From: Oscillospiraceae bacterium
GTDB lineage: Bacteria > Bacillota > Clostridia > Oscillospirales > Oscillospiraceae
DNA: 64,000 bases
Reading direction: 5' to 3'
NCBI GenBank assembly: GCA_015067765.1
Contig: SVLV01000007.1
Coordinates: 1 to 64,000 of the forward strand
The translations under genes and the position numbers were made by a program. Positions 9,184-19,038 of the stretch are shown piece by piece. Numbering within the stretch: the stretch's first letter is position 1; each line of letters begins with the position of its first letter. The notes below the pieces were generated by a model. The model did no database searches. It was not told the origin of the DNA and worked only from the letters and a program-made list of their open reading frames with translations.

Positions 9184-9836
9184 TGTCTGTTGTTTTTCTG
9201 ATCGCCCTGACCGTTCTGGTGGCCTATTTCCTGGGCTGCTTCAACGGCGCTGTGCTGATCTCCCATTTTGTGATCCGGGACGATGTCCGCAAGCACGGCA
9301 GCGGAAATGCCGGTCTTACCAATTTCTACCGCACCTACGGCGCCCGCTATGCTCTGCTGGTGATCGTCTGCGACATGCTGAAGACGGCCGTGGCCGCCTG
9401 CATCGGTGGTTACCTGTTTCTGACCCAGCTGAACGACTGGACACTGGGCCTGCTGATCGCCGGTCTCGGCTGCGTGCTGGGCCATATGTTCCCCGTCTTC
9501 TATGGTTTTAAAGGCGGCAAGGGCATCCTCTCCGGCGGCATGCTGGTGATCATGCTGGATTGGCGCGTAGCACTGGTGGCATGGATCCTGTTTGTGGTGC
9601 TGGCCGTTTCCACCCGCTATGTCTCTTTGGGCTCTGTTGCCGCAGCAGCCAGCATGCCCTTCTCCACTTTCTTTGTCTATGGGCACAATGTACTCTATAC
9701 CGTACTGGGCGCCTGCATTGCCGGTCTGGTGGTCTGGTGCCACCGCGGCAACATCCAACGGCTGCTGAAGGGTACGGAAAAGCGTTTCCAATGGCACGTC
9801 AATCCGATCCAGCCCGAGGATAAGGACAAAGACTGA
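9183..9836 (+). CDS. plsY: Glycerol-3-phosphate acyltransferase PlsY
   Basis: PlsY is the membrane enzyme that transfers the acyl group from acyl-phosphate to glycerol-3-phosphate, the first step of phospholipid synthesis. The family signatures GSGNAGLTNFYRTYG and GFKGGKGILSGG are present, with five or more hydrophobic segments over 217 residues. The start codon overlaps the der stop (TAATG). PlsX, its acyl-phosphate partner, is not in the window. Confidence 0.97.
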   Translation: MSVVFLIALTVLVAYFLGCFNGAVLISHFVIRDDVRKHGSGNAGLTNFYRTYGARYALLVIVCDMLKTAVAACIGGYLFLTQLNDWTLGLLIAGLGCVLGHMFPVFYGFKGGKGILSGGMLVIMLDWRVALVAWILFVVLAVSTRYVSLGSVAAAASMPFSTFFVYGHNVLYTVLGACIAGLVVWCHRGNIQRLLKGTEKRFQWHVNPIQPEDKDKD

Positions 9837-9856
9837 TCCTGAAAGGAGTTTTTTCC

Positions 9857-10822
9857 ATGAAAAACAACCAAGTCCGCCAGATAGTTTTCCCTGTTCTGGC
9901 TGCACTGATCTGGGGTACTGCCTTTGTGGCTCAGGATATGTGTGCCGACATCATCGATACCTTCACCTTCAATGCCGTGCGTTCCTATATCGCCGTGGTG
10001 GTGCTGATGGTGATCATCGCCATCTTCCGCAAGCTCTCCCCTCCCCCTGTCCGTACGGAGGCGGAGAAAAAGGTAGCCCGAAAGGATCTGCTGCTGGGCG
10101 GTTTCTGCTGCGGTACCGCGCTGGCCATCGCCTCCAACTTCCAGCAGGCCGGCATTGCCGCCGGCGTAGATGCCGGCAAGGCCGGTTTCATCACCGCCCT
10201 GTATGTGGTGCTGGTTCCCCTGTGCGGTATTCTCTTTAAGCGGAAGGTGAGCCTGCCCGTTTGGATCGCTGTCGGTCTTTCTGTGATCTCCCTGTATCTG
10301 CTGTGCATCAAGGGCGATTTCACTCTGGCCTTTGGTGACCTGCTGGTACTGGTCTGCGCCCTGTTCTTCACCGTACATATCTACTGCATCGATCACTTTA
10401 CCACCAAGGTGGACGGCATCCAGCTCAGCTGCGTGCAGTTCTTCTTTGCCGCTGTCTGGGCCACCATCGCCAAGTTTGTCTGCGCTCTGCTGGGTACTGC
10501 CGGTATCGGTGATGTTGTAAACGCCTCCTCCATTTTCTCCATGCCCGATTGGGGCGCCATTCTGGCCGCCGCCCTGCCCATCCTGTATGTGGGTGTGTTC
10601 TCCAGCGGTGTGGCCTACACCCTGCAGATCCTGGCTCAGAAGGGTTCCAACCCCACGGTGGTCACCATTCTGCTGAGTCTGGAGAGTGTCTTCGCCGTGA
10701 TCTCCGGCGCCATCATCCTACAGCAGACCATGACCGGCCGGGAATATCTGGGCTGCGTGCTGATGTTCGTCGCTGTGATTCTGGCGCAGATCGAATTCCC
10801 CATCAAGAAGAAAGCCGAATAA
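9857..10822 (+). CDS. DMT superfamily (EamA) transporter
   Basis: This 321-residue membrane protein has about ten hydrophobic segments in two EamA repeats (residues ~10-145 and ~165-315), as in drug/metabolite exporters. The first helix contains LIWGTAFVAQ, typical of the family, and the second repeat has SLESVFAVISGAIILQQ. The substrate is unknown; relatives export amino acids, purines or small metabolites. It has its own ribosome binding site (AAAGGAG) 21 bases after plsY and ends at a strong bidirectional terminator, so it is probably the last gene of the DUF512-der-plsY unit. Confidence 0.92.
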   Translation: MKNNQVRQIVFPVLAALIWGTAFVAQDMCADIIDTFTFNAVRSYIAVVVLMVIIAIFRKLSPPPVRTEAEKKVARKDLLLGGFCCGTALAIASNFQQAGIAAGVDAGKAGFITALYVVLVPLCGILFKRKVSLPVWIAVGLSVISLYLLCIKGDFTLAFGDLLVLVCALFFTVHIYCIDHFTTKVDGIQLSCVQFFFAAVWATIAKFVCALLGTAGIGDVVNASSIFSMPDWGAILAAALPILYVGVFSSGVAYTLQILAQKGSNPTVVTILLSLESVFAVISGAIILQQTMTGREYLGCVLMFVAVILAQIEFPIKKKAE

Positions 10823-10832
10823 TTTTCCAACA

Positions 10833-10868
10833 AAAAAGGACACTGTCCACCGGGACAGTGTCCTTTTT
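10833..10868. terminator. Bidirectional terminator between the DMT gene and polC
   Basis: A perfect stem (AAAAAGGACACTGTCC/GGACAGTGTCCTTTTT) with a four-base loop and T-runs on both strands closes two converging units. Confidence 0.93.
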
Positions 10869-10875
10869 ATTGCGC

Positions 10876-13800
10876 TCAGAACAGGCTGACCTGACTGGTG
10901 TCCGCCATACCGGCGAAGGCACCCAAGCTCTTCAGCTGCTCAATATGAGTCTTGGAGAGCTTGTTACAGCAGGTAGCAAACTCTTCCACCGAAACAAACT
11001 TCTGACCCTTCCGCTTTTCCACCGTATCAAAGGCCGCCGACTCACCCAGACCGTGCACCGACACAAAGGGCGGCAGCAGACCGTTTTCCGTGATGAGGAA
11101 CTTGGTGGCATCGGACCGGTAGATATCGATGGTATCGAAGTGGAATCCACGCAGATAGAACTCGTAGCACACCTCCAGCGTGGTCATCAGGTTCTGCTCC
11201 ACAGCAGTGGCATCCTTGTTGTTCTCAATCTCCCGGATCTTCCGCTTTACCGCATCGATTCCCGCGCAGCAGTACTCGGCATCAAAGGCCTTGGCCCGCA
11301 CCGAGAAGAAGGTGGCATAGAAGGCCAGCGGCTCATGCACCTTGAACCATGCGATACGGAAGGCCATCATCACATAGGCCACTGCGTGGGCCTTAGGGAA
11401 CAGATAGCCGATCTTGGCCAGAGACTCGATGTACCACTGGGGCACCTCGTGCTCCTCCATGGCCTCCCGCCAGCCGGGCTCAAAACCACCCTTCTTCACC
11501 TTGCCCTTACGGACCGCCTCCATGATCTTGAAGCTCATCTTGGGATCCAGACCCTTGGAGATGAGATACAGCATAATGTCGTCACGGCAGCCCACCGTCT
11601 CCAGAACGGTGGCCGTTCCGCTGACGATCAGATCCCGGGCGTTGCCCAGCCACACATCGGTACCGTGAGAGAAGCCGGACAGACGCACCAGCGTACTGAA
11701 CTCCTTGGGCATGGTATCCATCAGCATGCCGCGGGTAAAACGGGTGTTGAACTCGGGGATGGCCACTGCGCCGGTGGGGCCCAGCAGATCATCGTTCTCG
11801 TAGCCCAGCACCTTGGAGTTGGTGAAGATGCTCATGGTGTCCGGGTCATCCAGCGGGATCTCCCGGGCATTGACACCGGTCAGATCCTCCAGCATCCGGA
11901 TCATGGTGGGGTCATCGTGACCCAGCATATCCAACTTCAGGAGGTTGTCCTCCATGCAGTGATATTCAAAGTGGGTGGTAATGGTATCGGCATCCTCCGC
12001 ATCGGCCGGATGCTGCACCGCCGTGAAATCCTCAATGTCCATATCCTCGGGCACCACCACCAGACCTCCGGGATGCTGACCGGTGGTGCGGCGCACGCCC
12101 ACGCAGCCCTGCGTCAGCCGGTTAACCTCGGCTGCACCGGCCGTCAGCCCCCGCTCATCCAGATACTTGCGGACAAAGCCGAAGGCCGTCTTCTCCGCCA
12201 GCGTACCGATGGTACCGGCGCGGAACACCTGGGTCTCACCGAACATCTCAATGGCGTGGCGATGGGCGCGGCCCTGATACTCACCGGAGAAGTTCAGGTC
12301 GATATCCGGCACCTTTCCGCCGCCGTAGCCCAGGAAGGTCTCAAAGGGGATATCAAAGCCGTCCTTGACATACTTGGTTCCGCAGACCGGGCAGTTTTTA
12401 TCGGGCATGTCTGCGCCGCAGCCATAGGTGCCGTCCAGACTGAATTCCGAGTTTTTGCAGTTGGGACAGCGGTAATGGGGCGGCAGGGAGTTCACCTCCG
12501 TAATCCCGGACATATAGGCCACCAGCGAGGAACCCACAGAGCCACGGGAACCCACCAGATAACCGCTCTCCAGACTTCGCTGCACCAGTTTCTGGGCCGA
12601 CATATACACCACATCGTACTTACCCAGAATACCGCCCAGCTCCACATTCAGACGATCCACGATCATCTGCGGGGGATTTTCACCGTACAGCTCCCGGCAT
12701 TTGCCCCAGACCAGATCGTTCAGTTCCTGCTCCGAGTTTTCCAGCTTCGGGGGGAACAGCTGACCCGGAGGCAGGAGTTCAATTTCCTCCACCAGATCGG
12801 CAATGCGGCGGGGATTGGTCACCACCACCTCATAGGCCTTCTCTGCACCCAGGTAGGAGAACTCCTCCAGCATCTCATCGGTGGTCTTGAAGTAGATGGG
12901 CAGATCCGAATCGGCATCCTCAAACTTCTTGCTGGCCAGCAGGATATGGCGGTAGACCTCATCCTCCGGCTCCTGGAAATGGACATCGCCTGTGGCGCAG
13001 ACGGGCTTGCCCAGTTCCTCACCCAAACGCACCACGATGCGGTTGAACTCCCGCAGATCCTCCTCCGACTGGACCTCACCCTTGCGCAGCATAAATCGGT
13101 TGTTGCACAGGGGTTGGATCTCCAGATAGTCATAGAAGGAGGCAATTCGCCGCAGCTCCGCCCAATCCTTATGGTCGGTGATGGCTCGGAACAGCTCTCC
13201 GGCCTCACAGGAAGAGCCGATGATCAAACCCTCCCGGTGCTCCACCAGTTCCGTCTTGGGGATGATGGGCACGCGGCGGAAATACTTCAGGTTGGAGGCT
13301 GAGATCAGCTGGAACAGATTCTTCAGGCCCACCTTATTCTTAGCCAGCAGAATGATGTGCTTGGGAAACCGGTTGGACCGGCTGCCCTTCGCCCGCAGCT
13401 TCAGCATTTTCTCATTGACCTGCTGCAAGTGATCGATCCCCAGTTCCTTTCTCATCTTCTCAAAGAAGGGAATCAGCATATAGGCCACCACAGCTGCGTC
13501 ATCCGAGGCCCGGTGGTGGTTGAAGGCAGGCAGATCCAGATGCTCTGCCACAATATCAAGTTTATGCTTGCTCAGTTCCGGCAGCAGATTCTGTGCCAGA
13601 ATCAGCGTATCCACATAGGTGGGGTCAAAGGGCAGACCCACCTTTCGGCAGCCGGCCCGGATAAAGCTGATGTCAAACTCCGCATTGTGAGCGGCCAAAG
13701 GACGATCGCCCACAAAGTCCAAAAAAGCACGCAATGCCTCCTTCAGCTGCGGGGCATCGGCCAGCATGGCATCTGTGATACCCGTCAGGCCAATGATCTC

Positions 13801-14814
13801 CGGGGTCAGCCGGCGGTTGGGGTTGACGAAGGTCTGAAACCGTTCCGTCACCTGTCCATTCTTCAGGATGACCGCACCGATCTCCGTGATGGCTTCGGTG
13901 GCCACCTTTAGACCGGTGGTCTCAATATCAAAACAGACGATCTCCTGTTCAAAGGCCTGGTCTCCCGCGCCGTGCACAGCAATACGGTCATCCAGGTTGT
14001 TGACAAAATAACCCTCCACACCGTACAGGATCTTGATCTTTCCCTTTGCGGTGTGCCAGGCATCCGGGAAAGCCTGTGCCACACCGTGATCGGTGATGGC
14101 GATGGCGGGATGTCCCCATGCGATGGCCTGCTTGATGACACCGGCTGTATCGGTCAGCGCATCCATATTGCTCATACGGGTATGCAGATGCAGCTCCACC
14201 CGCTTCTCCGGCGCCGTATCCTGCCGGGGCTGGTGGGGAATCTTCATGATATTGGTGGGATTGATCTGCACATCCTTGCCGTCACGAGTCAGCTCCACAA
14301 AACCCTGCACCCGCAGCCACATACCGGGGTGGATGGCATTGCGCACCGGCTGGGACTCCTTGTCCTGCATGTACTTGCGCACGGTCACAGAGCCGTGATA
14401 ATCGGTCATATCAAAGGTCAGGCACCACACACCGGGGCGGCGGGTCTCATAGCATTCCGCGGCAAAAACCTTGCCCTCCACCACGATGCCGCCCATCTTG
14501 GGGTTCAGGCCCTCCATGAAGATGGGTTTTGCTTTGATCTCCTTTCCCATCAGCACATCGCTGGCCTTTTTCTTTTCCTGCGACATTTCCCGAAGTGTCA
14601 GATTCACCTGCCGCAAACCGTACTGCTGCTGCAGCAGCTGCGCCAATAGACCCTGAGCGGCCTGAGGCAGTTCCGCCTCCAGCTCCAGCTCCATGGTCCG
14701 CTGCTGGCGGTCCAATGCGCCGCTGACCACCTTGGCATCATGCAGTGCTACCCGCAATTCCCGTGGTGGTACAAAGCTTTCAAAAAATGTAAAAAACGGT
14801 ATCTTCTCAGCCAT
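10876..14814 (-). CDS. polC: DNA polymerase III alpha subunit, PolC type
   Basis: This is the main replicative polymerase of low-GC Gram-positive bacteria, with its own proofreading activity. In order it carries an N-terminal region, an OB domain, a PHP domain (VELHLHTRMSNMDALTDT) interrupted by a DnaQ-like 3'-5' exonuclease (CFDIETTGL), then the polymerase core with a zinc-binding cysteine group (CPNC, CGADMPDKNCPVC) and the catalytic acidic motif PDIDLNFSGEYQ. The track extends to 14886. ATGs at 14826 (MVLRMAEK) and 14814 (MAEK) are both plausible near GGGAAAGGA; I used 14814, giving 1312 residues, slightly short for PolC. It is the last gene of the pyrH-to-polC block. Confidence 0.96.
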   Translation of the reverse strand: MAEKIPFFTFFESFVPPRELRVALHDAKVVSGALDRQQRTMELELEAELPQAAQGLLAQLLQQQYGLRQVNLTLREMSQEKKKASDVLMGKEIKAKPIFMEGLNPKMGGIVVEGKVFAAECYETRRPGVWCLTFDMTDYHGSVTVRKYMQDKESQPVRNAIHPGMWLRVQGFVELTRDGKDVQINPTNIMKIPHQPRQDTAPEKRVELHLHTRMSNMDALTDTAGVIKQAIAWGHPAIAITDHGVAQAFPDAWHTAKGKIKILYGVEGYFVNNLDDRIAVHGAGDQAFEQEIVCFDIETTGLKVATEAITEIGAVILKNGQVTERFQTFVNPNRRLTPEIIGLTGITDAMLADAPQLKEALRAFLDFVGDRPLAAHNAEFDISFIRAGCRKVGLPFDPTYVDTLILAQNLLPELSKHKLDIVAEHLDLPAFNHHRASDDAAVVAYMLIPFFEKMRKELGIDHLQQVNEKMLKLRAKGSRSNRFPKHIILLAKNKVGLKNLFQLISASNLKYFRRVPIIPKTELVEHREGLIIGSSCEAGELFRAITDHKDWAELRRIASFYDYLEIQPLCNNRFMLRKGEVQSEEDLREFNRIVVRLGEELGKPVCATGDVHFQEPEDEVYRHILLASKKFEDADSDLPIYFKTTDEMLEEFSYLGAEKAYEVVVTNPRRIADLVEEIELLPPGQLFPPKLENSEQELNDLVWGKCRELYGENPPQMIVDRLNVELGGILGKYDVVYMSAQKLVQRSLESGYLVGSRGSVGSSLVAYMSGITEVNSLPPHYRCPNCKNSEFSLDGTYGCGADMPDKNCPVCGTKYVKDGFDIPFETFLGYGGGKVPDIDLNFSGEYQGRAHRHAIEMFGETQVFRAGTIGTLAEKTAFGFVRKYLDERGLTAGAAEVNRLTQGCVGVRRTTGQHPGGLVVVPEDMDIEDFTAVQHPADAEDADTITTHFEYHCMEDNLLKLDMLGHDDPTMIRMLEDLTGVNAREIPLDDPDTMSIFTNSKVLGYENDDLLGPTGAVAIPEFNTRFTRGMLMDTMPKEFSTLVRLSGFSHGTDVWLGNARDLIVSGTATVLETVGCRDDIMLYLISKGLDPKMSFKIMEAVRKGKVKKGGFEPGWREAMEEHEVPQWYIESLAKIGYLFPKAHAVAYVMMAFRIAWFKVHEPLAFYATFFSVRAKAFDAEYCCAGIDAVKRKIREIENNKDATAVEQNLMTTLEVCYEFYLRGFHFDTIDIYRSDATKFLITENGLLPPFVSVHGLGESAAFDTVEKRKGQKFVSVEEFATCCNKLSKTHIEQLKSLGAFAGMADTSQVSLF

Positions 14815-14903
14815 TCGAAGGACCATTCCTTTCCCAATTGCTCGCTTGGCTCCGCTGCGGATACAACGGAGCCAAGGCCGGTCCAACCAAGGCTGAACCG
14901 TAG

Positions 14904-15941
14904 TTACAGTTTATCGATCTCCTCCATCAGGGCATCCACCAGTTTTTCCTGCGGAACCTTATAGAGGACCTCCCCCTTGCGGAACACAAGGCCCTCGCCC
15001 TGTCCACCGGCAATGCCCACATCGGCTGCCGCGGCCTCACCGGGGCCATTGACCACACAGCCCATAACTGCTACCGTGATGGGCTTGGTGCAATCAGCCA
15101 GACGGCGCTCCACCTCCTGCGCGATGGGGATCATATCATACTTCGTTCTCCCGCAGGTGGGGCAGGAGATCAGATTGGGGCCGGTCTGCCGCAGGCCTGC
15201 CGCCGTCAAAATCTGCTTGGCGGCGCGGACCTCCTCCACCGGATCTGCCGTCAGGCTCACACGCATGGTATCACCGATGCCCATGCACAGAAGACCTCCG
15301 ATACCGATGGCAGATTTCATCACACCCATGGTGGGCGTACCCGCCTCGGTCACACCCAGATGCAGGGGGTAATCTGTCTGCTGATGGAGCAGACGGTAGG
15401 CCTCCATGTTCACCGGAACATGGGAGCACTTAACAGAGATGCAGATATCATCAAAATCACAGTCATTGAGAAGGCGCACATGACCCAGCGCGCTTTCCAC
15501 CAGTGCCTGAGGGGTGACTCCGCCGTATTTCTTCAGCAGTTCCTTCTCCAGCGAGCCGCCGTTGACACCGATGCGAATGGGAATTCCGCGCTCCCGGCAG
15601 GCATCTGCCACCGCGCGAACCCGCTCTGCCGAACCGATATTGCCGGGATTGATGCGGATCTTATCCACCCCCTGCCGGGCGGCCTCCAGGGCCAACCGAT
15701 AGTCAAAGTGGATATCCGCCACCAGCGGAATATGAATCTGACGGCGAATGGCGCCGATGGCCTGCGCCGCCGCCATATCAGGCACTGCCACACGGATGAT
15801 CTGGCAGCCCTCTTCCTCCAGACGGAGGATCTGTGCCACCGTGGCGGCCACATCCTCCGTTTTCGTATTGCACATGGACTGGATGGTCACCGGTGCACCT
15901 GCACCCATAGCCACTCCGCCCACCATGATTTGCTTGCTCAT
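14904..15941 (-). CDS. ispG: 4-hydroxy-3-methylbut-2-enyl diphosphate synthase IspG (GcpE)
   Basis: IspG reduces methylerythritol cyclodiphosphate in the MEP isoprenoid pathway and needs a 4Fe-4S cluster. The start region (VTIQSMCNTKTEDVAATV) matches the TIM barrel of the family. The later segments SCPTCGRTKYD and VAVMGCVVNGPGEA hold the cluster cysteines. The track's earlier start (15971) would overlap rseP; the ATG at 15941 follows GAGAGGTAAAGTT and gives 345 residues, as expected. Together with dxr upstream it supplies precursors for the undecaprenyl carrier made by UppS in the same block. Confidence 0.97.
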   Translation of the reverse strand: MSKQIMVGGVAMGAGAPVTIQSMCNTKTEDVAATVAQILRLEEEGCQIIRVAVPDMAAAQAIGAIRRQIHIPLVADIHFDYRLALEAARQGVDKIRINPGNIGSAERVRAVADACRERGIPIRIGVNGGSLEKELLKKYGGVTPQALVESALGHVRLLNDCDFDDICISVKCSHVPVNMEAYRLLHQQTDYPLHLGVTEAGTPTMGVMKSAIGIGGLLCMGIGDTMRVSLTADPVEEVRAAKQILTAAGLRQTGPNLISCPTCGRTKYDMIPIAQEVERRLADCTKPITVAVMGCVVNGPGEAAAADVGIAGGQGEGLVFRKGEVLYKVPQEKLVDALMEEIDKL

Positions 15942-15952
15942 AACTTTACCTC

Positions 15953-17014
15953 TCAAGTAAAGAGTGCCCACACATCCTTGAAGGTGATCGCCAGCATCAG
16001 CAGCATCAGCACCGCCAGGCCGATCATGTGGACATAGTTTTCAAACCGATCCGGGATCTTCTTTTTGAAGAGCAGCATGGCAATGGCATTGAGCACCAAA
16101 AAGAAGATCTTGCCGCCATCCAGTGCCGGCAGGGGCAGCAGATTCATCACTGCCAGGTTGACCGCGATCAGTGCCGCCGTGTAGGCGATGCTCTCCACCG
16201 CAGCGGACACACTCTCCGACTGCTGGGCCACATCGGTGATCGTGGACACGATACCCACAGGGCCGCTCACATCCTGCACGCCCGCCTCACCGGTGATCAG
16301 CATCTGCAGACTCATGCGCACCATGCGCACAAAATCAATTGCATTGTTCCAGCTATAGGCAATCCGCTTCCCGATGGTGGCCTTTTCCGTACCAAAGTAC
16401 AGACCGAAACCGGTATAGAGCTCACCCTCCTGATCGGAATACTCCCGCCGCTCCATGGCAAAGTCATCCAGATACACCTTCTCGCCGTCGCGCTTGACCA
16501 CCAGATCAAAGGTACCGTCCTTATTCATGCCAAGCAGCAGATCCAGATCACCATAGATGTAGACCCGCTCTCCGTCGATGGACCAGATGCGGTCGCCCAC
16601 CTGCAGACCCTGTTCACTCTCCAGTGGACAGCCCGGTGCAAACCCGTGGATCACCGGTTCATAGAAGGCCGCTGCATCGGAATAGAGCACCAGAATGATC
16701 AGCAGGCCCGCCAGGAAGTTCATCAAGGCGCCAGCGGCAAAAATCAGCAACTTCTGCCAAAATCCCTGATTGTTGAGGGCGGCCGGATCCTCCGAATCCT
16801 CTTCCTCTCCCTCCATAGCGCAGTAACCGCCCACAGGCAGTGCCCGCAGGGCATAGGTGGTATCCCCCTTCGTTTTCTTCCACAAAGCGGGGCCCATGCC
16901 GATGGAGAATTCATTGACCCGCACACCGCAGAGCTTTGCGGTAATAAAATGGCCAAATTCATGGACGGCAATCAACACACCAAATATGAGAATGGCAGCT
17001 AATACATAGATCAT
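15953..17014 (-). CDS. rseP: RIP metalloprotease RseP (site-2 protease)
   Basis: This intramembrane zinc protease cleaves membrane proteins such as anti-sigma factors. The zinc motif AVHEFGHFITAKL is in the first helix. A PDZ domain lies near residues 120-190 (ESEQGLQVGDRIWSIDGE), and the distal helix carries LPALDGGKI, which supplies the third zinc ligand. It has about four membrane segments and 353 residues. Its place between dxr and ispG is standard in Firmicutes. The target here is not known, since no anti-sigma factor is in the window. Confidence 0.96.
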   Translation of the reverse strand: MIYVLAAILIFGVLIAVHEFGHFITAKLCGVRVNEFSIGMGPALWKKTKGDTTYALRALPVGGYCAMEGEEEDSEDPAALNNQGFWQKLLIFAAGALMNFLAGLLIILVLYSDAAAFYEPVIHGFAPGCPLESEQGLQVGDRIWSIDGERVYIYGDLDLLLGMNKDGTFDLVVKRDGEKVYLDDFAMERREYSDQEGELYTGFGLYFGTEKATIGKRIAYSWNNAIDFVRMVRMSLQMLITGEAGVQDVSGPVGIVSTITDVAQQSESVSAAVESIAYTAALIAVNLAVMNLLPLPALDGGKIFFLVLNAIAMLLFKKKIPDRFENYVHMIGLAVLMLLMLAITFKDVWALFT

Positions 17015-17038
17015 AAACGAAAATTCCTTTCCTGCCGG

Positions 17039-18187
17039 TCACTTGGCAACAGACAGTACCACTTCCCTGGCCCGTCTGTCTGCTTCCAGTATATCCGCCA
17101 GGCTTGGCTCATATTTCACTTCCACACGGGCAAGAGCCTCCTCCACCAGCCGGTGGATCCCCTGAAAACCGGTCTGCCCCCGCAGGAACAGTCCCACTGC
17201 CTCCTCATTGGCGGCATTCATAATGGCACAGGAGGTTCCGCCTGTTTTGGCGCACTCCCGTGCGATCCGCAGGCAGGGGAAGGCCTCCATGTCCGGTGCA
17301 TGGAAGGTCAGATCGCCGCAGGTCAAAAGATCCAGCAGCCGGTCCGGGGTCTGGGCGCGGTTGGGCCAGGTGAATGCGTAGCGAATGGGCAGCTTCATAT
17401 CCGGCGTACCCAGCTGTGCGATCATAGCACCGTCCCGATACTCCACCAGGGAGTGGACAATGCTCTGCCGATGCACCACCACATCCACCTGTTCCACAGG
17501 CAGACGGTACAGGCGCATGGCCTCAATGACCTCCAGACCCTTATTCATCAAGGTAGCGGAGTCAATGGTGATCTTGGCTCCCATGGACCAGTTGGGATGC
17601 TTCAGGGCATCCGCAGCGGTCATATGCTCCAGTTCCTCATACTTCTTACCGAAGAAGGGGCCGCCGGAGCAGGTCAAAATCAACCGCCGGACCTCCTTGG
17701 GATCCCGGCAGCCCTGCAGGCTCTGAAAGAGCGCCGAATGCTCCGAATCCACCGGAACGATCTCGGCACCGTACTGATCTGCCGCGGCCATCACCAGCTC
17801 ACCGGCACAGACCAGCGTCTCCTTATTGGCCAGCGCAATGCGTTTCTTTTGACGGATAGCAGCCAAAGTGGGCTCCAATCCCACACTGCCCACCACGGCA
17901 GTGACCACCGTGTCCGCCTGAGGCAGCTGGGCCGCCTCCATAAGACCCTCGTGGCCGGACATAACCCGGATGGGCAGGTCACTGAGCCGACGGGCTGCCT
18001 CCTGCGCAGCACCTTCTTCCCAAAGCACCACCAGCTCCGGATGGAATTCCCGGGCCTGCTGCTCGATCAGATCCACCTGACGGTTTGCCGTCAGTGCTGC
18101 CACAGTAAGCCCCAGTTCCCGGGCCACCTCCAGTGTCTGACGACCGATCGAACCGGTGGATCCCAGAAGAGAAATCGTCTTGGTCAT
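17039..18187 (-). CDS. dxr: 1-deoxy-D-xylulose 5-phosphate reductoisomerase
   Basis: Dxr catalyses the first committed step of the MEP pathway, from DXP to MEP, with NADPH. The N-terminal NADPH motif is GSTGSIGRQTLEVAR. The metal and substrate-binding motifs (PVDSEHSALFQ, SGGPFFGKK, WSMGAKITIDSATLMNKG) are complete, and the 382-residue length is normal. The start ATG follows AAGGAGTCATT. It lies between cdsA and rseP in the conserved order. Confidence 0.97.
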   Translation of the reverse strand: MTKTISLLGSTGSIGRQTLEVARELGLTVAALTANRQVDLIEQQAREFHPELVVLWEEGAAQEAARRLSDLPIRVMSGHEGLMEAAQLPQADTVVTAVVGSVGLEPTLAAIRQKKRIALANKETLVCAGELVMAAADQYGAEIVPVDSEHSALFQSLQGCRDPKEVRRLILTCSGGPFFGKKYEELEHMTAADALKHPNWSMGAKITIDSATLMNKGLEVIEAMRLYRLPVEQVDVVVHRQSIVHSLVEYRDGAMIAQLGTPDMKLPIRYAFTWPNRAQTPDRLLDLLTCGDLTFHAPDMEAFPCLRIARECAKTGGTSCAIMNAANEEAVGLFLRGQTGFQGIHRLVEEALARVEVKYEPSLADILEADRRAREVVLSVAK

Positions 18188-18196
18188 AATGACTCC

Positions 18197-19027
18197 TTAC
18201 ATCTGCACGGAACTGATGATCAGCCAAACCACGGGTGCAACAAAAATCACACTGTCAAAACGGTCCAGCACACCACCGTGACCCGGCAGCAGACGGCCAT
18301 AGTCCTTGATGCCATACTGGCGCTTGATGATGGAGAAGCTCAGATCACCCAGCTGACCCATGGCGGCACCCAGCAGACCCACCAGCAGACACCAGCCGAT
18401 GTGCAGCGGATAGGAGGTCACCAGCTGGAACACGATCCGGAAAATCACCATACCCAGCATACCGCCAGCCAGACCGCCCAGTGCGCCCTCCACCGTCTTC
18501 TTGGGACTGGCCAGAGGTGCCAGCTTATGGCGGCCGCAGGCCATTCCGGTGAACAGCGCCGCCGTATCACTGCAGAAAGCAGCAACCAGCGGAATCATCA
18601 CCAGTCCTGCACCGTAGGTCATCAATCGCAGGCGCATCAGGCAGCCCATTGCCAGCGGAATCACCAAACCTGCCACAAAAATCACGCACAGTTCCTGAAA
18701 GGTAATTGCAGTGGGTTTTCCATAAAATGCTACAGCATAGACGAATACAGAGATCACCAGCAGCACCAGCACCACCATACAGAACCCGGCAAACTCCGGC
18801 TGAAGGATCCGGCAGTAGGTCTCCAGAATCACCATCATGCCCATTAACCCCGTCAGTCCGCACCAGCGAGTGGCCAGTTCCTTGCTGCAAACCGCCGTCA
18901 GCAGCTCATGTCCGCCAATGGCGCACAGGGCAACCAGCAAAATCACAGTCGCCCAACCGGGCGCCGCACACAAAACAGCAATCAGGGCCGGAGCACCGAC
19001 CACCGCCACCAAAATTCTTTGTTTCAT
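18197..19027 (-). CDS. cdsA: Phosphatidate cytidylyltransferase CdsA
   Basis: CdsA makes CDP-diacylglycerol from phosphatidic acid and CTP, the branch point of phospholipid synthesis. It has several hydrophobic segments, and the C-terminus shows the family signature (SIIKRQYGIKDYGRLLPGHG then GVLDRFDS). It is 276 residues, as expected. It lies 11 bases downstream of uppS and 9 bases upstream of dxr in the same operon. Confidence 0.96.
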   Translation of the reverse strand: MKQRILVAVVGAPALIAVLCAAPGWATVILLVALCAIGGHELLTAVCSKELATRWCGLTGLMGMMVILETYCRILQPEFAGFCMVVLVLLVISVFVYAVAFYGKPTAITFQELCVIFVAGLVIPLAMGCLMRLRLMTYGAGLVMIPLVAAFCSDTAALFTGMACGRHKLAPLASPKKTVEGALGGLAGGMLGMVIFRIVFQLVTSYPLHIGWCLLVGLLGAAMGQLGDLSFSIIKRQYGIKDYGRLLPGHGGVLDRFDSVIFVAPVVWLIISSVQM

Positions 19028-19038
19028 AATCTTCCTCT

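Noticed and set aside
10549-13302. 917-codon plus-strand frame overlapping the DMT gene and polC
   Set aside because: Antisense of polC. It crosses a perfect bidirectional terminator, and its product shows no family motif.
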